Below are positions 47,401 to 57,804 of a stretch of DNA of 64,000 nt, piece by piece. Location: NCBI GenBank assembly GCA_914767715.1, contig OU612068.1, positions 26,970,001 through 27,034,000 on the forward strand. The letters run 5' to 3'. The translations under genes were made by a program, and so were the position numbers. The stretch is from Membranipora membranacea (Eukaryota > Bryozoa > Gymnolaemata > Cheilostomatida > Membraniporidae). Numbering within the stretch: the first letter of the stretch is position 1; the number at the start of each line of letters is the position of its first letter. The notes below the pieces were generated by a model. It saw only the letters and a list, made by a program, of their open reading frames with translations, was not told the origin of the DNA and searched no databases.

Positions 47401-50400
47401 AGTTTTAAACTAGGCCTATGTAAGATTCGAACAGCAATGATCGGATATACATTAAGGGCCAGTGATTATTTTCATGATTTCAATATCCAATGAGGTGCTA
47501 TCAGCATAAAACCTTGATAAAAAAAGCTAAGGTATGCAAAGCATTTAACTAGCCGACTCCTACTCAGCCAACAAGCTGTCATTCAAGTATAATGCATTTT
47601 TTCTCAGTCATTGCTTAATTGATTGGTAGCTGGTAGTTTTCTATCTGAACAGATAGCTCACCTGCACAAAGTAGCTGTCAGGTAGAGTCACTGCGTCGAG
47701 CTCTCTGCTGGGTAAGAGGTATATGTACTTAGACTGTCCGAGAACCTTTTTGAGGTTAAGAGCATTCAATGTCTGATCTGGTGGCAGATTCGGAGGTACT
47801 AGGTTTCGAGAGACATCTATCATAATCTGGGTAACACTAAAAATGAAATAAGGATGTCATTTAGTACGGAAATAATACTTTTTATAACTATCTGACTTTA
47901 AATGGAGTTACCAAGGCAGCTCATGTGTAGGCTACCGAGGCATGGTATAATAATATTTTGCAACTATTACATTACGTCTATGGTAGGATACAATTAATAT
48001 ACCAGACAAGGATTGCTTGCCCTGGATGGAATGCTAATTCAGCATTAAAAAACCCCTCACTTCATGTGTGACGTGACATGTCGTCTCCAAAGATACTCAG
48101 TAATTTCTGTACATGTATAATCAGTGTTATATTGGAATGCATCATTAAATTTATATTTCATCTTAGCTAGGTGTAATAAAGGCAAAAGGTATATGCCACA
48201 ACATGCAGCCGTAAGCCTTCTTCAATGTATCGCCAAGATAGTCATTTAATTATTTCAGCTCACATGACACAAACGATTCTACAGGGTGTTGTTGAGAGAA
48301 ATTGCGAATGGAAATAAAAATTCGGGCCACATACGCTACTAGTATAATAGATAAGGCATAGAGCTATTGATTGCGGGAATCTAACGAATTGCTAATAATA
48401 TCTGACGGGCAGGTTTGAAGCTGTATTTGTGTAAAATAAGGTGAGAAAGACCTATTTTTGACCAATTTTCTCTGCTTCAATTCCCGCCCAACAGATATTA
48501 TTGGCAGTGTTGACTGTACCCCACATTTAATAACTCCACGCTTTATCTAGTAGCACATACAGCCCAAATTTTTTAACTCCCCACCCAAAATTTGCTCCAA
48601 AAGGATCATTACTGTGCTAACAAGCTTCATACTGAAATGTCCCGTGTATGCAATTTGAGTAGGGCTGTGGAGAAAAATTGAGAAAGAAATATGTGATATC
48701 CTCCGTGTGTGGTATCCATCATTCCAGATTTCATTTCTATGTTGTTGTGACCCATAGACTTAAAGGGGAACACAACAAAGAAAATTGATGTTGACTGAAA
48801 ATGAAGAGTTTCTCAGCAGCTTTACCGGATCGGAAACATAATTTGTCTATCATGCTTAGTTTCCAAGCAAATTGAATTTGTATTATGCTTGGGATTTCCC
48901 AAAGGATTCCAAGGTTGAGAAAACCAGCAATGAAGCCTCAAAAAATCTTGCTTTCTATGTACAGTAGAGCTCTGAATTCAGTGTCACATAGTTTATTAAT
49001 AATTGCAGAAGCATAAAACAAGAGCTCGCGTCTTATGCCCTGCTCAGTCCAAAGATAGCATTTAATCGAGATTATAAACAAATCAACTTCCTTTTTGTTG
49101 ACGTCAAATCAAAAATTTCACACTGCTGTAAAATTGAATCCGGCGCACCTAAACAAGTCAAATTTTGATTCTGTGCTCAACTACAGTTCCTCCATGAGAT
49201 ATGAGCATTTCAGCAAAATCTATTTTTCACTCCCCCTGTGTTGTGTTTAGCTTTAATTTAATATAATAAACATGGCATCAGTGTCTGTTCTGCTGAACAA
49301 TTAATTCTATGTCGCAATGTCACAGAAATTCCAACAATATATGTCCCACTTTGGACTGTATAGTCTAAGTGAGGCACATATCAAGTCCATGATGTGACCA
49401 AATCTGACAAAAGGAACCCTTGTACAGTCCCCAGATTTGGAGACTCTCATTAAAGACACCCCCTCTGCCTCTTTGTGAAGAGGAGCCGGGTTAGCGGCGG
49501 GCATGGGTATAAGGCTACAGCAGAAACAAGAGCTTTGGCCAACTTTGTGAGGACTGCATTTCTATGAGTGCATACAGGGTACTACTAACCTTGCACCTTT
49601 CAAAACACCCACAAACAGTTCATTAAACATCCTTATCATGTCCTGCTTGGTATATGAAAGGGTAATTTCAACATTTCCATATGTATGCGCTTGAAGATAA
49701 AGTGCAAGTTTTTCCGCCCCCATGGGTACTTTCCTAGCAGACGGGGATGTCATCAGTGTGACTGTTTTTGCGAACGTGCGACCTTGCATCATCCTTCCCC
49801 CACTCTGATCACTAGCCCTGTAATAGAAAAAAGTTGTTTATGCTTGGGGCCAGGATCAAGTTGTACAATGGCCAATTGGGAAACCTAAGGCTGGTCTGAT
49901 GATTATAATCAAATTGTAGTTGCTGGAATAGCTGAGTACCAGTAGTAACAAATGGCATGTATTTAAATATTTGAGCCTTGAACATCTGTCAACATGGTGA
50001 AATACACTGTTACATACCATTAGGCCATTCAAAATTAATGTGTTGGTCCAGATATACACTTTGGGATCTGCCCTGGTGAGGGAGGAGGACTTTTATTTTA
50101 GGATTTTTGAGTATTTTTACGCAAATTGAGGCATAAAATTGATAACATCCTCTATAATTTGGATATCTGACTTCTTTTTCAAGAAAAAAAGAATCAAATG
50201 TGCTCAATGTGAGAAGAAGGAAGGTGAGAGATGAGGTATTTTGTTTCATCAGACCCCATTTCCTGTGGAGCTGGAAACTGCTAACTTACCCCCTTGTTAA
50301 CTGGACCAACACATTAATTTGGAGTAGCCTTACGACGAATGGACACTCATCATAGGCCTACATAATGTTCACTTGTTTGAGATAGAACAAAATGACCAAA

Positions 50401-51470
50401 TGTATATACAAGTATTTTAAAACACTTGGGGGACCTGTGCCCACAGGACGCTTCACCCAGGGGCGTATTAAGCCACCCACGAGTCACATGTTTTCAGCGG
50501 GTGTCTCCCCAAAAGGGGATAACTCCCAAAGTGAAAATTCAACAGATATGGACAGACACTAGGGGTGAATGACCCTTCTGAGAAAAAAATCTGGCCTTAT
50601 TTTTGCGCTAGGTCTACTCCTTACCTGTTATTTCAGCTTTTTGTTGTTGAAAACCATGAAAAAATCAGTAGAACTAGTGGGTGGGATCATCAGTCAATGA
50701 CACCCCTGGCGTCATTCGTCTGACTGGTTAATTTGGAGGTACAAAAACACATAGATAGTAGATTCTTCAATAAAGGTTGCTTGTTATAAGCTGGATTATA
50801 CAATTCAAACTCAGGGCTTGTCCTGCGGCAGTCAATAACTTCCTTACCATGGAGGAAATGATGAATTACAGTTACCGTAACACTATGACATGAATGTCGA
50901 TGCATCAACGCAAGGCAACTATATATTGCCTTTGGAAATCAATTACAATCAATCAATTACAAATCGATTACAATTACAATCAATCTTACATTGATGTTGT
51001 TGCTGTTACTGTGCGGGTCGTGCAATGGTTGAAAACCAATATACATGTAAGACTATTAGTTGCCATAATCTTCATAAGCCAGTGTGTAACAAGAACTAGC
51101 TGAGGATAGAATGTTTGCTGTATGACGTTACCCTCATTGAGAGATCTTCCATGAAATGGCTGGAAATCTACCCATATTCTAGACCGTCAACACCAAGCTT
51201 AGGTCTAACTTCGACCAATCCATTTGCCTTTTTTTATTTGGGAAGAGGAACATCCCAAAAAAAAGGAAGAGACCAATGGATTTTGTCTAGTCTTACTGAA
51301 CCGAATTTCCTATTTTGGGACCCTATTATTGCATGCTAATTGACAGGGAAATCAATTTTGGAGAAGCATGGTGTTCAAATGATAAAATCATATTCATACC
51401 TTCTTCGGGTAGCTCTCCGTTGTGAGGACGGGGGAATTAGCCGGTTACGTAGGTCATTTAAGTCTGACAT
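38941..51470 (-). CDS. HECT-domain E3 ubiquitin ligase-like gene, transposon cargo
   Basis: Exons in transcription order: 51400-51470 (ATG at 51468-51470), 49590-49817, 47662-47836, a gap I could not resolve, 46053-46130, 43725-44054, 41874-42130, 41271-41420, an uncertain exon near 40960-41150, 39664-39841, 38941-39212 (stop). Nearly all joins keep phase. The C-terminus is a HECT lobe: 'YGGPRKEFFNLFLTEV', then DVFGGNRKGVNGKITPEDIL, 'FATGSRYEPVLGF' and the catalytic cysteine in 'MPTASTCANQMYLPI' (codon 39058-39060). This resembles proteins labelled G2E3-like in fish and invertebrates. The N-terminus (MSDLNDLRNRLIPPSSQRR) and the acidic, Thr/Ser-rich middle (SEEKDEGDDLPA, TSGNSDPPTQVT) match nothing I know. 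The gap between 47662 and 46130 may hide a small exon or mean decay. Confidence 0.8.
41874..51470 (-). CDS. N-terminal and central exons of the HECT-like gene
   Basis: Exons 51400-51470, 49590-49817, 47662-47836, 46053-46130, 43725-44054 and 41874-42130. The N-terminal ~150 residues include 'VEITLSYTKQDMIRMFNELF' and 'DQTLNALNLKKVLGQSKYIY', possibly one folded domain. Then comes a low-complexity linker (PAATGTARRPAATRSR), followed by 'SRCTRPDAVKVLRAYREAAW' and TFEVIEGATVPIMISRS, just before the HECT lobe. No PHD/RING of classical G2E3 was found, so this is not a plain G2E3 orthologue. Confidence 0.75.
44494..44860. repeat. Truncated copy of the CCCCAGGGGG element family
   Basis: The left end CCCCAGGGGGCAGCTCTGAAC and downstream blocks resemble the left part of 34773-36024. 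No right terminus was found. The CATAGACCT hairpin at 44565-44604 is inserted in it. Confidence 0.5.
44565..44604. mobile_element. 40-bp palindromic MITE with 8-bp TSD (copy 2)
   Basis: A near-perfect palindrome beginning CATAGACCTAATATAAATAT and ending AGGTCTATG. It is flanked by exact 8-bp repeats CCTACAAC (44557-44564 and 44605-44612). The 8-bp duplication suggests a hAT-like origin. At 40 bp it is a minimal element, all TIR. Confidence 0.85.
48771..49258. mobile_element. Possible TTAA-flanked MITE
   Basis: The left end reads TTAAAGGGGAACACAACA. The right end, GTTGTGTTTAGCTTTAA, is an imperfect inverse. TTAA-type ends would fit piggyBac or Kolobok, but the termini are too degraded to be sure. 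It lies in a HECT-gene intron. Confidence 0.4.
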
Positions 51471-51475
51471 CGTCT

Positions 51476-52560
51476 GTAAAGTAAGATCACAATGAATGGA
51501 TTAGCCTGCACGATGTTCAATTGATCTTATGGGAGCCTAATGGCTAGCATCCACGATCCTGGTTCCTTCTCTGGTATTGAATGTGTTTAGAACAAAAGCC
51601 TTTAGTTTGAAATGCCATGAGCAATGTTTGCTTGATAGTTAGCCTAATTGATATATAAAAACCATGGTGAAATAAAGACAGCAGCACCGATTCGTCCCAA
51701 TCTAGGCTGTTATGTGTCAAAAAGCATGAAAGTACATTGTTGTGCATCTATCTTTCAATGCCATTTCCCCAAATTCTCAGTCCCAGATGTAGCTAGGATA
51801 AAAAGTGAAAACAGTTTTTGAAATGGGACAGTTTGGGTCATCCAATCAGCTGGCTTTTGTGACCAAAATTCTTCTACTTTCAGAAACGCATAATAGTGCC
51901 TAAAATCCTAACTCGGTTGACAGTCCCTCATATGGCTAAATACACTTCTGCAGGTCAAACTCCACTTTCTACACCAGAGAGACACACCGTCCTGTGTTTT
52001 GAAGGCTTGGTTAAGCATAATATACTAGGCATAATGCATGTAGGCGTAAACAAAATGATCCCAGTTGGTTTGATCAGCAAAGAACAAACAAGCAAAGCAA
52101 AGCTGCTGTGTTGGTCAAACATTAACGGGTGACAACAAGGGTTGAATTGACTACCATAACCAAAGCAAAGTCACTGGCAATAAACTATAATTAGTATAGT
52201 ATTTTATAGTGTACCCTGTCACCTTGACACCTTGGGCTCACACCTGCTAGCCTCGGTTGAAGGGGTGGGGGCAATGGAGTAATATTTGGGGCAATTCAAT
52301 TGGATGGCGAGTGACATACGTAATATAACATTCTTTTACATACATGTATATGAAATCAGGTGTGAGAAGCGTGTTCCTTTAAAGTGGGGCAATAAGTAGT
52401 CTCACTCATTCACACTCATCATAGCCCCATCTCATAGCATATCCTATTGTTTGAAGGGGCATCCACTCAACAAATAAGTCAGAGAGAGTTGGCAAGCCTG
52501 CAGCCTGCCTAGCTCAGGCAGGCTGTTTCTCGTCTGGTCTGCAAAGTGGACTTTGCCCGG
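51476..52560. other. Upstream of the HECT-like gene
   Basis: The first coding exon is preceded by an acceptor-like CTTTACAG (minus), so a 5' untranslated exon probably lies in this region. I cannot place it. No repeat or RNA gene recognised. Confidence 0.4.
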
Positions 52561-52666
52561 CAGGAGATTGTGCAAAGGGTCTACTTTGGCCCCATTGGAC
52601 AGGCGAAAGTGCTTTTCCAGTGAACCAGTCCCGTTGTGGCAAAGTAGACATTTGCATTATCTCCTG
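52561..52666. repeat. Imperfect hairpin of about 105 bp
   Basis: CAGGAGATTGTGCAAAGGGTC at the left and, inverted, GACATTTGCATTATCTCCTG at the right, with matching CTACTTTG/CAAAGTAG blocks. It looks like a short foldback repeat. A 23-base palindrome (GCCTGCC...GGCAGGC) lies just before it at about 52504-52523. Confidence 0.6.
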
Positions 52667-52699
52667 CAGCGCAAACTCTACTTTTGTGACCGGATAAAG

Positions 52700-52986
52700 C
52701 CCCAGGGGGTTCACTCTCCAGAAACCCCCATAGCACTCTGTAAAAGAATTTCAGGGAGGTACCCTTTTCACATTCAACCTATATGAAACCAGTACCCTTT
52801 TTGTGAGTCTTTTGAGACAGCACAATGATGATAGATATTCATACCTATTATACTCTGTCCACCTAGGAAAAAGCACCCTATTTCTTTAAATCACTCTAGA
52901 GCACCTGTGAGCTTATAAAGTGCCCCTAAAACGTGGATTTCCTGTTGAGCCGTGTGGGTCATTTTGGTCAAGTGAACCCCCTGGGG
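52700..52986. mobile_element. 287-bp MITE with CCCCAGGGGGTTCACT termini
   Basis: Perfect 16-bp inverted termini (CCCCAGGGGGTTCACT). Exact 6-bp duplication ATAAAG on each side (52694-52699 and 52987-52992). It matches the termini and duplication length of the 34773-36024 element. No ORF of interest. Confidence 0.85.
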
Positions 52987-53161
52987 ATAAAGCCTGCCTG
53001 TGCTGCCTGGATCCCACTTCAATGTTGCTTTCCTAGCAGCACCCAACTACATGTATTTTCCCTAGGGCAGCACACTGATTTTGGGAAGCACTACCATAAA
53101 TCAACTCAATCTTGTAATCAGTGAGCTAGGGTAGCAAAGATTTAATTCTATGAGGGTGGCC

Positions 53162-53221
53162 CATAGACCTACTAATAATATAAATAAAATATATATATGT
53201 ATAGATTATAGAAGGTCTATG
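53162..53221. mobile_element. 60-bp palindromic MITE with 8-bp TSD (copy 3)
   Basis: Starts CATAGACCTACTAATAATAT and ends AGAAGGTCTATG. Flanked by GGGTGGCC (53154-53161) and GGGTGGCT (53222-53229), an 8-bp duplication with one mismatch. It lies immediately next to the 3' tail of the LINE. Confidence 0.8.
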
Positions 53222-53252
53222 GGGTGGCTATTGCAAAAACAGCGCAGTAGAG

Positions 53253-53272
53253 TTACCTTACCTTACCTTACC
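53253..53272 (-). repeat. LINE 3' microsatellite tail (TTACC)4
   Basis: Four exact copies of TTACC, directly before the LINE 3' UTR. Short-repeat tails of this kind mark CR1/L2-like elements. The tail is preceded, across a 23-base stretch, by the 8-bp-TSD MITE at 53162-53221. Confidence 0.85.
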
Positions 53273-53552
53273 TTCAACTTAATCCAAACCGTCCACATCA
53301 CGGGCACATTTGGATAAATATACCTTCAGTGTGTTCGGAGGGGTATTGCGTACTGGTATTGCAGGTGATTAATTTACAGAAAAAATGTTAAAAATACACC
53401 AATAATTGAACATTAATAAATTGCCTGCCCAGTTATGAAGAGAAAGGATTTATAGTAAACAAGTTGACCATAGTTAATCGATGTCTATCGGCATGTACTT
53501 GATATGTACATGTAATGCTAAGATGTTAGTTAATTGTTAGAAGGTTGTCAGG

Positions 53553-56336
53553 TTAATTTGGAGGAAAATATACCTTTACCTCTGGCCTCATTCTATTATA
53601 GTAGCTATGTGACCATGCATCACAACTATGCTGCCAACTAATTGTTTTACCTCTGGTGTCGTGGGTAGATGAAACAAAGCGTATATAGGTATTCAATTTT
53701 ATGTCGAACAGTCCTCCTTCCACTTTTCTAAGAAATGTAATATCTATTGCTTCTCTCCTGTCAGACAAAAGGGGAATAGCATGGTTATTCATACATTCAG
53801 TTACGCTGTCAGTTTTATTTAAATGATATATCCATTTTACTGCATTTCTCTGAACTTTTTCCAAGCTATTATTCAGACCAATGTTATGTGGCGACCACAC
53901 CTGACATGTATATTCTAAGATGGGTTTAACCATGGTTTTGTAAGCTAGAAGTTTGGTTTTAACCGGGGCCTCTTTGAGTCCTCGTTTTATGAGACCGAGT
54001 GAACGATTCGCCTTCTTTACTACATTCGATATATGTACATTCCATTTCAGGTTGGAATGGATGGTCACACCAAGGTACTTGACAGAGTCTGAGTGTGGTA
54101 TGACATTGTCACCAAGCTTCAGACTTATATCTGGCTGATCACTTCCTACTTTCACATGTACACATTTCTTATGGTTGAAAATCATACCCCATTTATCAGC
54201 CCAACTTTTCAATTCATTTATATCATCTTGAAGAGATTTAGCATCATTTATGATTTCTGAACATAAGATGGTGTCATCTGCATATAACCTGCAGTCAGAG
54301 TTTTGGATTGACTGTGAGATGTCATTAACGTATATCAGAAACAAAAGTGGTCCTAAGACCGATCCCTGTGGAACACCAGATGAAGCATGAAATATACTAG
54401 ATTTATTGCCATTAACGTTAACAGTACATGTCCTATCAGTCAGCCAGCTTTCAATCCATTCAATGCATTTACTATCAAACTTATAATGTTTCAATTTATG
54501 AATAAGCAGCGCATGAGGCACCTTATCGAAGGCTTTTGAAAAATCGAAGCTAATAATATGGTAATCTTTGTGCTGATCAAGGGATTGGGTTGCAAAATGA
54601 ATGACATGTAATAGTTGAGTTGTAGTATTCAGCCCTCTCCTGAATCCATGTTGCCTGTCACTCACAATATCATGCTCCTCTATATGACTCCACATGTTAG
54701 AGCAGAGTATGTGTTCAGTGAGCTTGGATATAATACATGTGAGACTGATCGGACGGTAGTTGTTGCTATCGGAACGGTCACCACCTTTATACACTGGAGT
54801 GACATTTGCATGGCGCCATATCTTCGGTACTTTACCAGCCTTCACACTAGCCTGAATCACATGTTGAACACAATCTATAAAAGATGGTACATTGTTGGCA
54901 AACATCTTCAGGGTCATAGCAGAAATGTTGTCTGGTCCGCAAGATTTTCTAGAGTCAAGTTTCTTGAGCATGACTTCTATGCCAGATTTACTGACATGTA
55001 TTTTATCCATAACTGATATATGCGTTTCTGCCATCTTAGGCTTATTATATTGCTTTGCAGTGTAGACTGAGGCAAAATGCTCAGCTAACCTATCAGGTAC
55101 CTGGTCAGATGGAGTATCTTTGAGCCCAGTGATACTATTGGATCGACCACTGGTTTTCTTCAGATAGTTGAACAAAGGTTTAGAATTGCCATCTTCCAAC
55201 TGCTTGGTAAGATGGTCTTTGAGGTAAGAGCTCTTAGCATTCTTAACTTTCATTTTGATCTCAGAGCATATATCATCATACTCATTTTCATGGGCTATGC
55301 TAGGGAATCGTTCATTCCGGTCAAATAGCCGATCTCTTTTACTAATGAGGCGTTTAATTTCACGTTTAATCCATGGATGTCCCTTAGGCCTATTTAGCTT
55401 ACCTGGTATAGTTGCTGTAGCTTCTTTAGTTGCAGATTCAAATTTATTCCAGATGTTTTCAACTGAGAGGTTGTCCGTTTCAGTTTCTTTGTAGAATGTT
55501 TTTAGACTGGAGAAGTGTTCTTCGATTTTGGAGTAGTCTGCCTTGTTGAAATTGAGTCTTTTTTGCTGGGTTGTGTTGGTTTCACTCTTCTCAAAGCTTT
55601 GGATAGCAATCTCGGTGAGGATCATTTTATGATCCGAGATGTATGGTTTAATATTGCACGTAACAGTCAACTGATCCAATGCAGACTTATTAACCATAAC
55701 AAGATCAAGTGTATTACCGGCTATGTGAGTGGACTCAAGAACAAGTTGAACCAGATCAGCATCATTTATAATTTCAAGAGCTTTGTTGTGCAATGCTTTC
55801 TTATTAGATGAAGGCTTAACATAGGATGTATCACCATCTTTCCTCCAGACAATATCTGGCAGATTGAAGTCACCAAAATAAAGGCAGTTATCATGAACAT
55901 TTTCATCAATCAAGGCTTCTAAATTGTCTAGACAGTATTCATTTGGCGGTCGATAGTACACAACAAAGTTAATTTTGACTTTAGGATGCACCTGGATTTG
56001 TAAAGTGACAGACTCACCTGGTCCGTAGGAAGTATTGAGGATGACAAGTGATGATTCAGTAGACGTGGCGAAAAGGGTTCCCCCAGCGCCTTTATTTCTA
56101 TCATTTCTATATAAAGTATACTTATTTCCTAAGAATTCGTTATCATCAAAATTTTCACCAATTTTTGTTTCAGTGACTGCTATGAGATCTGGTTTATATG
56201 TTTCAACATTTGCTTTAATCAGGTCCAGTTTTCCTTTAATAGAGTTACAGTTCATACTGAGAACTTTAACTTTCCCCATTATCCTTGTTTGATTCTCCAG
56301 TGAGCTGTTTGTTGTTAGCACTGTCGTCTGCTTCAA
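53553..56336 (-). CDS. LINE ORF2: endonuclease and reverse transcriptase
   Basis: Up to 927 residues without a stop. Endonuclease motifs: 'VLSMNCNSIKGKLDLI' (N29), E56 in AVTETKIG, D156/N158 in 'YFGDFNLPDIVW', and 'YISDHKMIL' (D235, H236). Reverse transcriptase: 'NNYRPISLTCIISKL', D598 in 'IISFDFSKAFDKV', 'SGVPQGSVLGPLLFLIYV' and the YADD box (Y685-D688). Initiation is more likely at Met20 (56279), just inside the ORF1 end, giving 908 residues. All catalytic residues are intact, so the copy may be active or recently inserted. Confidence 0.93.
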   Translation of the reverse strand: MKQTTVLTTNSSLENQTRIMGKVKVLSMNCNSIKGKLDLIKANVETYKPDLIAVTETKIGENFDDNEFLGNKYTLYRNDRNKGAGGTLFATSTESSLVILNTSYGPGESVTLQIQVHPKVKINFVVYYRPPNEYCLDNLEALIDENVHDNCLYFGDFNLPDIVWRKDGDTSYVKPSSNKKALHNKALEIINDADLVQLVLESTHIAGNTLDLVMVNKSALDQLTVTCNIKPYISDHKMILTEIAIQSFEKSETNTTQQKRLNFNKADYSKIEEHFSSLKTFYKETETDNLSVENIWNKFESATKEATATIPGKLNRPKGHPWIKREIKRLISKRDRLFDRNERFPSIAHENEYDDICSEIKMKVKNAKSSYLKDHLTKQLEDGNSKPLFNYLKKTSGRSNSITGLKDTPSDQVPDRLAEHFASVYTAKQYNKPKMAETHISVMDKIHVSKSGIEVMLKKLDSRKSCGPDNISAMTLKMFANNVPSFIDCVQHVIQASVKAGKVPKIWRHANVTPVYKGGDRSDSNNYRPISLTCIISKLTEHILCSNMWSHIEEHDIVSDRQHGFRRGLNTTTQLLHVIHFATQSLDQHKDYHIISFDFSKAFDKVPHALLIHKLKHYKFDSKCIEWIESWLTDRTCTVNVNGNKSSIFHASSGVPQGSVLGPLLFLIYVNDISQSIQNSDCRLYADDTILCSEIINDAKSLQDDINELKSWADKWGMIFNHKKCVHVKVGSDQPDISLKLGDNVIPHSDSVKYLGVTIHSNLKWNVHISNVVKKANRSLGLIKRGLKEAPVKTKLLAYKTMVKPILEYTCQVWSPHNIGLNNSLEKVQRNAVKWIYHLNKTDSVTECMNNHAIPLLSDRREAIDITFLRKVEGGLFDIKLNTYIRFVSSTHDTRGKTISWQHSCDAWSHSYYNRMRPEVKVYFPPN

Positions 56337-57804
56337 GTTGTTGTGTTGCAGGTGCCTGAATGCTCATGGAGACATCACCGGTAACTTGTGGGCAAGCTGG
56401 TTCAGCATTAGTGACTAGCGGGTTAGCTTCTTTGGCTGGTGCTTGTACAGATTCTTCGTCTTCATCATCTTCAAGAGAAGTATGGTATTCCTCCTCTGCT
56501 ATATCATCTTCTTCTTTGTATAAGGATCTCTCACCGTTGGTGGTTTCATATATCTCACCTTTAAATATTTTAAATGATCTGTCTCCATGCTTAGCTCTGA
56601 TGTTTGTCAGTTTCCTCACAAGAGCACGGTCCTCCCTAAGCTGTTCCTCATCTAAAAATGGTCTTGCAAACACATTCTTGAATTCTTCTGCAGTATCAGT
56701 ATCAAATCGTAGCTTATTGACCTCTTTTATGAACATCCACTTTATAGCAGGGTTAATACATGTGATTGCAATGGGTGGATCTATTTTTCCATTTGAAGGT
56801 AAACGATCAGCCACTTGTATTTCAGTGGAATATATCTTACATAAGAAGTGTAACTGCTCAATAATGTTGTTGATATTTCTGTTACCTTTCATATTATAAA
56901 CTACTAATGTGAGATTAGGATCAGGGTTGAAACGGTGCTTCTTACTAGGCACTGTTGAGGGGTTCCTATTATTTACAAGTGGGTGACCACTTGAGTTTGT
57001 CATACCTCTACTCATATTATGGTTTCGTTGAAAAGGAGGCGGTGGTCTAGGATACCTGTTTTGTAGTGGGGGTCTGAGATACATATCTGGGGGTCTGGGA
57101 TACATGTCAGGGGGTGCCATAACAGATGGTGGAACCTTATCCCATACATTATCTGATAGTCTGTGTCTATTAGTCATAGTATCATGGTCATCATCCGACT
57201 CATACCATGATCGATTCTCTGTTCGACTGGGTCGACATGGGGACAACTCCTCAGCAATGGGTTTAGCACACTTCAAGTTGTGAATTATACTACTGATTTC
57301 AGCGCTATTATCATATAGAGATTTGCCATGATCGGACACTAGCTTATCAAGGGACGATCTATGATCATTAACCATTTTGTCTAAATCAACAAGTCTGGCT
57401 GATAAGTTATTCAATATCTGTTCAGAGAGCTTGACTCTCTTGGGAGGCTCATCCAACATCATCTCTACTTTTTTGATAATACCAGAGAATAGGTTTTCTG
57501 AGTGCTTAGGTAACACCATTGGCTTACATTTGAAGCATAGATATACTAGAGGATTATCTTCATGTTTGTTAAGCATTTCGTAAATCTCAAGCTTCATCTT
57601 GCCGTCACATCTTATGTGAGTATAGTGTTTGCAGAAGTCACAAGCTATTCCAGCATCGTTATCTTTCACTTCATTTGAGCATACCAGACAATTTTCATCA
57701 CATGTCCCATTGGTCTTTGGCTTACCTTTGTTTTTGGCGGAGGCTGATGCTTTCTTGCTTACGCTTGTCTTCGATTGGCTTAGTTGTTCTTGACTTGAGG
57801 CCAT
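56266..57804 (-). CDS. LINE ORF1 protein with PHD-type zinc finger
   Basis: 512 residues. A PHD-type C4HC3 motif is visible: C39-x2-C42-x12-C55-x2-C58-x4-H63-x2-C66-x23-C90-x2-C93. Then comes a coiled-coil-like hydrophobic repeat ('LVDLDKMVNDHRSSLDKLVS') and a proline-rich PPDMYPRPPDMYLRPP region. C-terminal parts are acidic. PHD fingers in ORF1 are known in the CR1 clade. The stop overlaps the probable ORF2 start: ATGGGGAAAGTTAA holds ATG at 56279 and the TAA ending at 56266, a 14-nt overlap. Confidence 0.88.
   Translation of the reverse strand: MASSQEQLSQSKTSVSKKASASAKNKGKPKTNGTCDENCLVCSNEVKDNDAGIACDFCKHYTHIRCDGKMKLEIYEMLNKHEDNPLVYLCFKCKPMVLPKHSENLFSGIIKKVEMMLDEPPKRVKLSEQILNNLSARLVDLDKMVNDHRSSLDKLVSDHGKSLYDNSAEISSIIHNLKCAKPIAEELSPCRPSRTENRSWYESDDDHDTMTNRHRLSDNVWDKVPPSVMAPPDMYPRPPDMYLRPPLQNRYPRPPPPFQRNHNMSRGMTNSSGHPLVNNRNPSTVPSKKHRFNPDPNLTLVVYNMKGNRNINNIIEQLHFLCKIYSTEIQVADRLPSNGKIDPPIAITCINPAIKWMFIKEVNKLRFDTDTAEEFKNVFARPFLDEEQLREDRALVRKLTNIRAKHGDRSFKIFKGEIYETTNGERSLYKEEDDIAEEEYHTSLEDDEDEESVQAPAKEANPLVTNAEPACPQVTGDVSMSIQAPATQQLEADDSANNKQLTGESNKDNGES

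Noticed and set aside
54615-55016. 133-codon + strand frame and other + frames in 53953-57583
   Set aside because: Antisense shadows of the LINE ORFs, without independent motifs.
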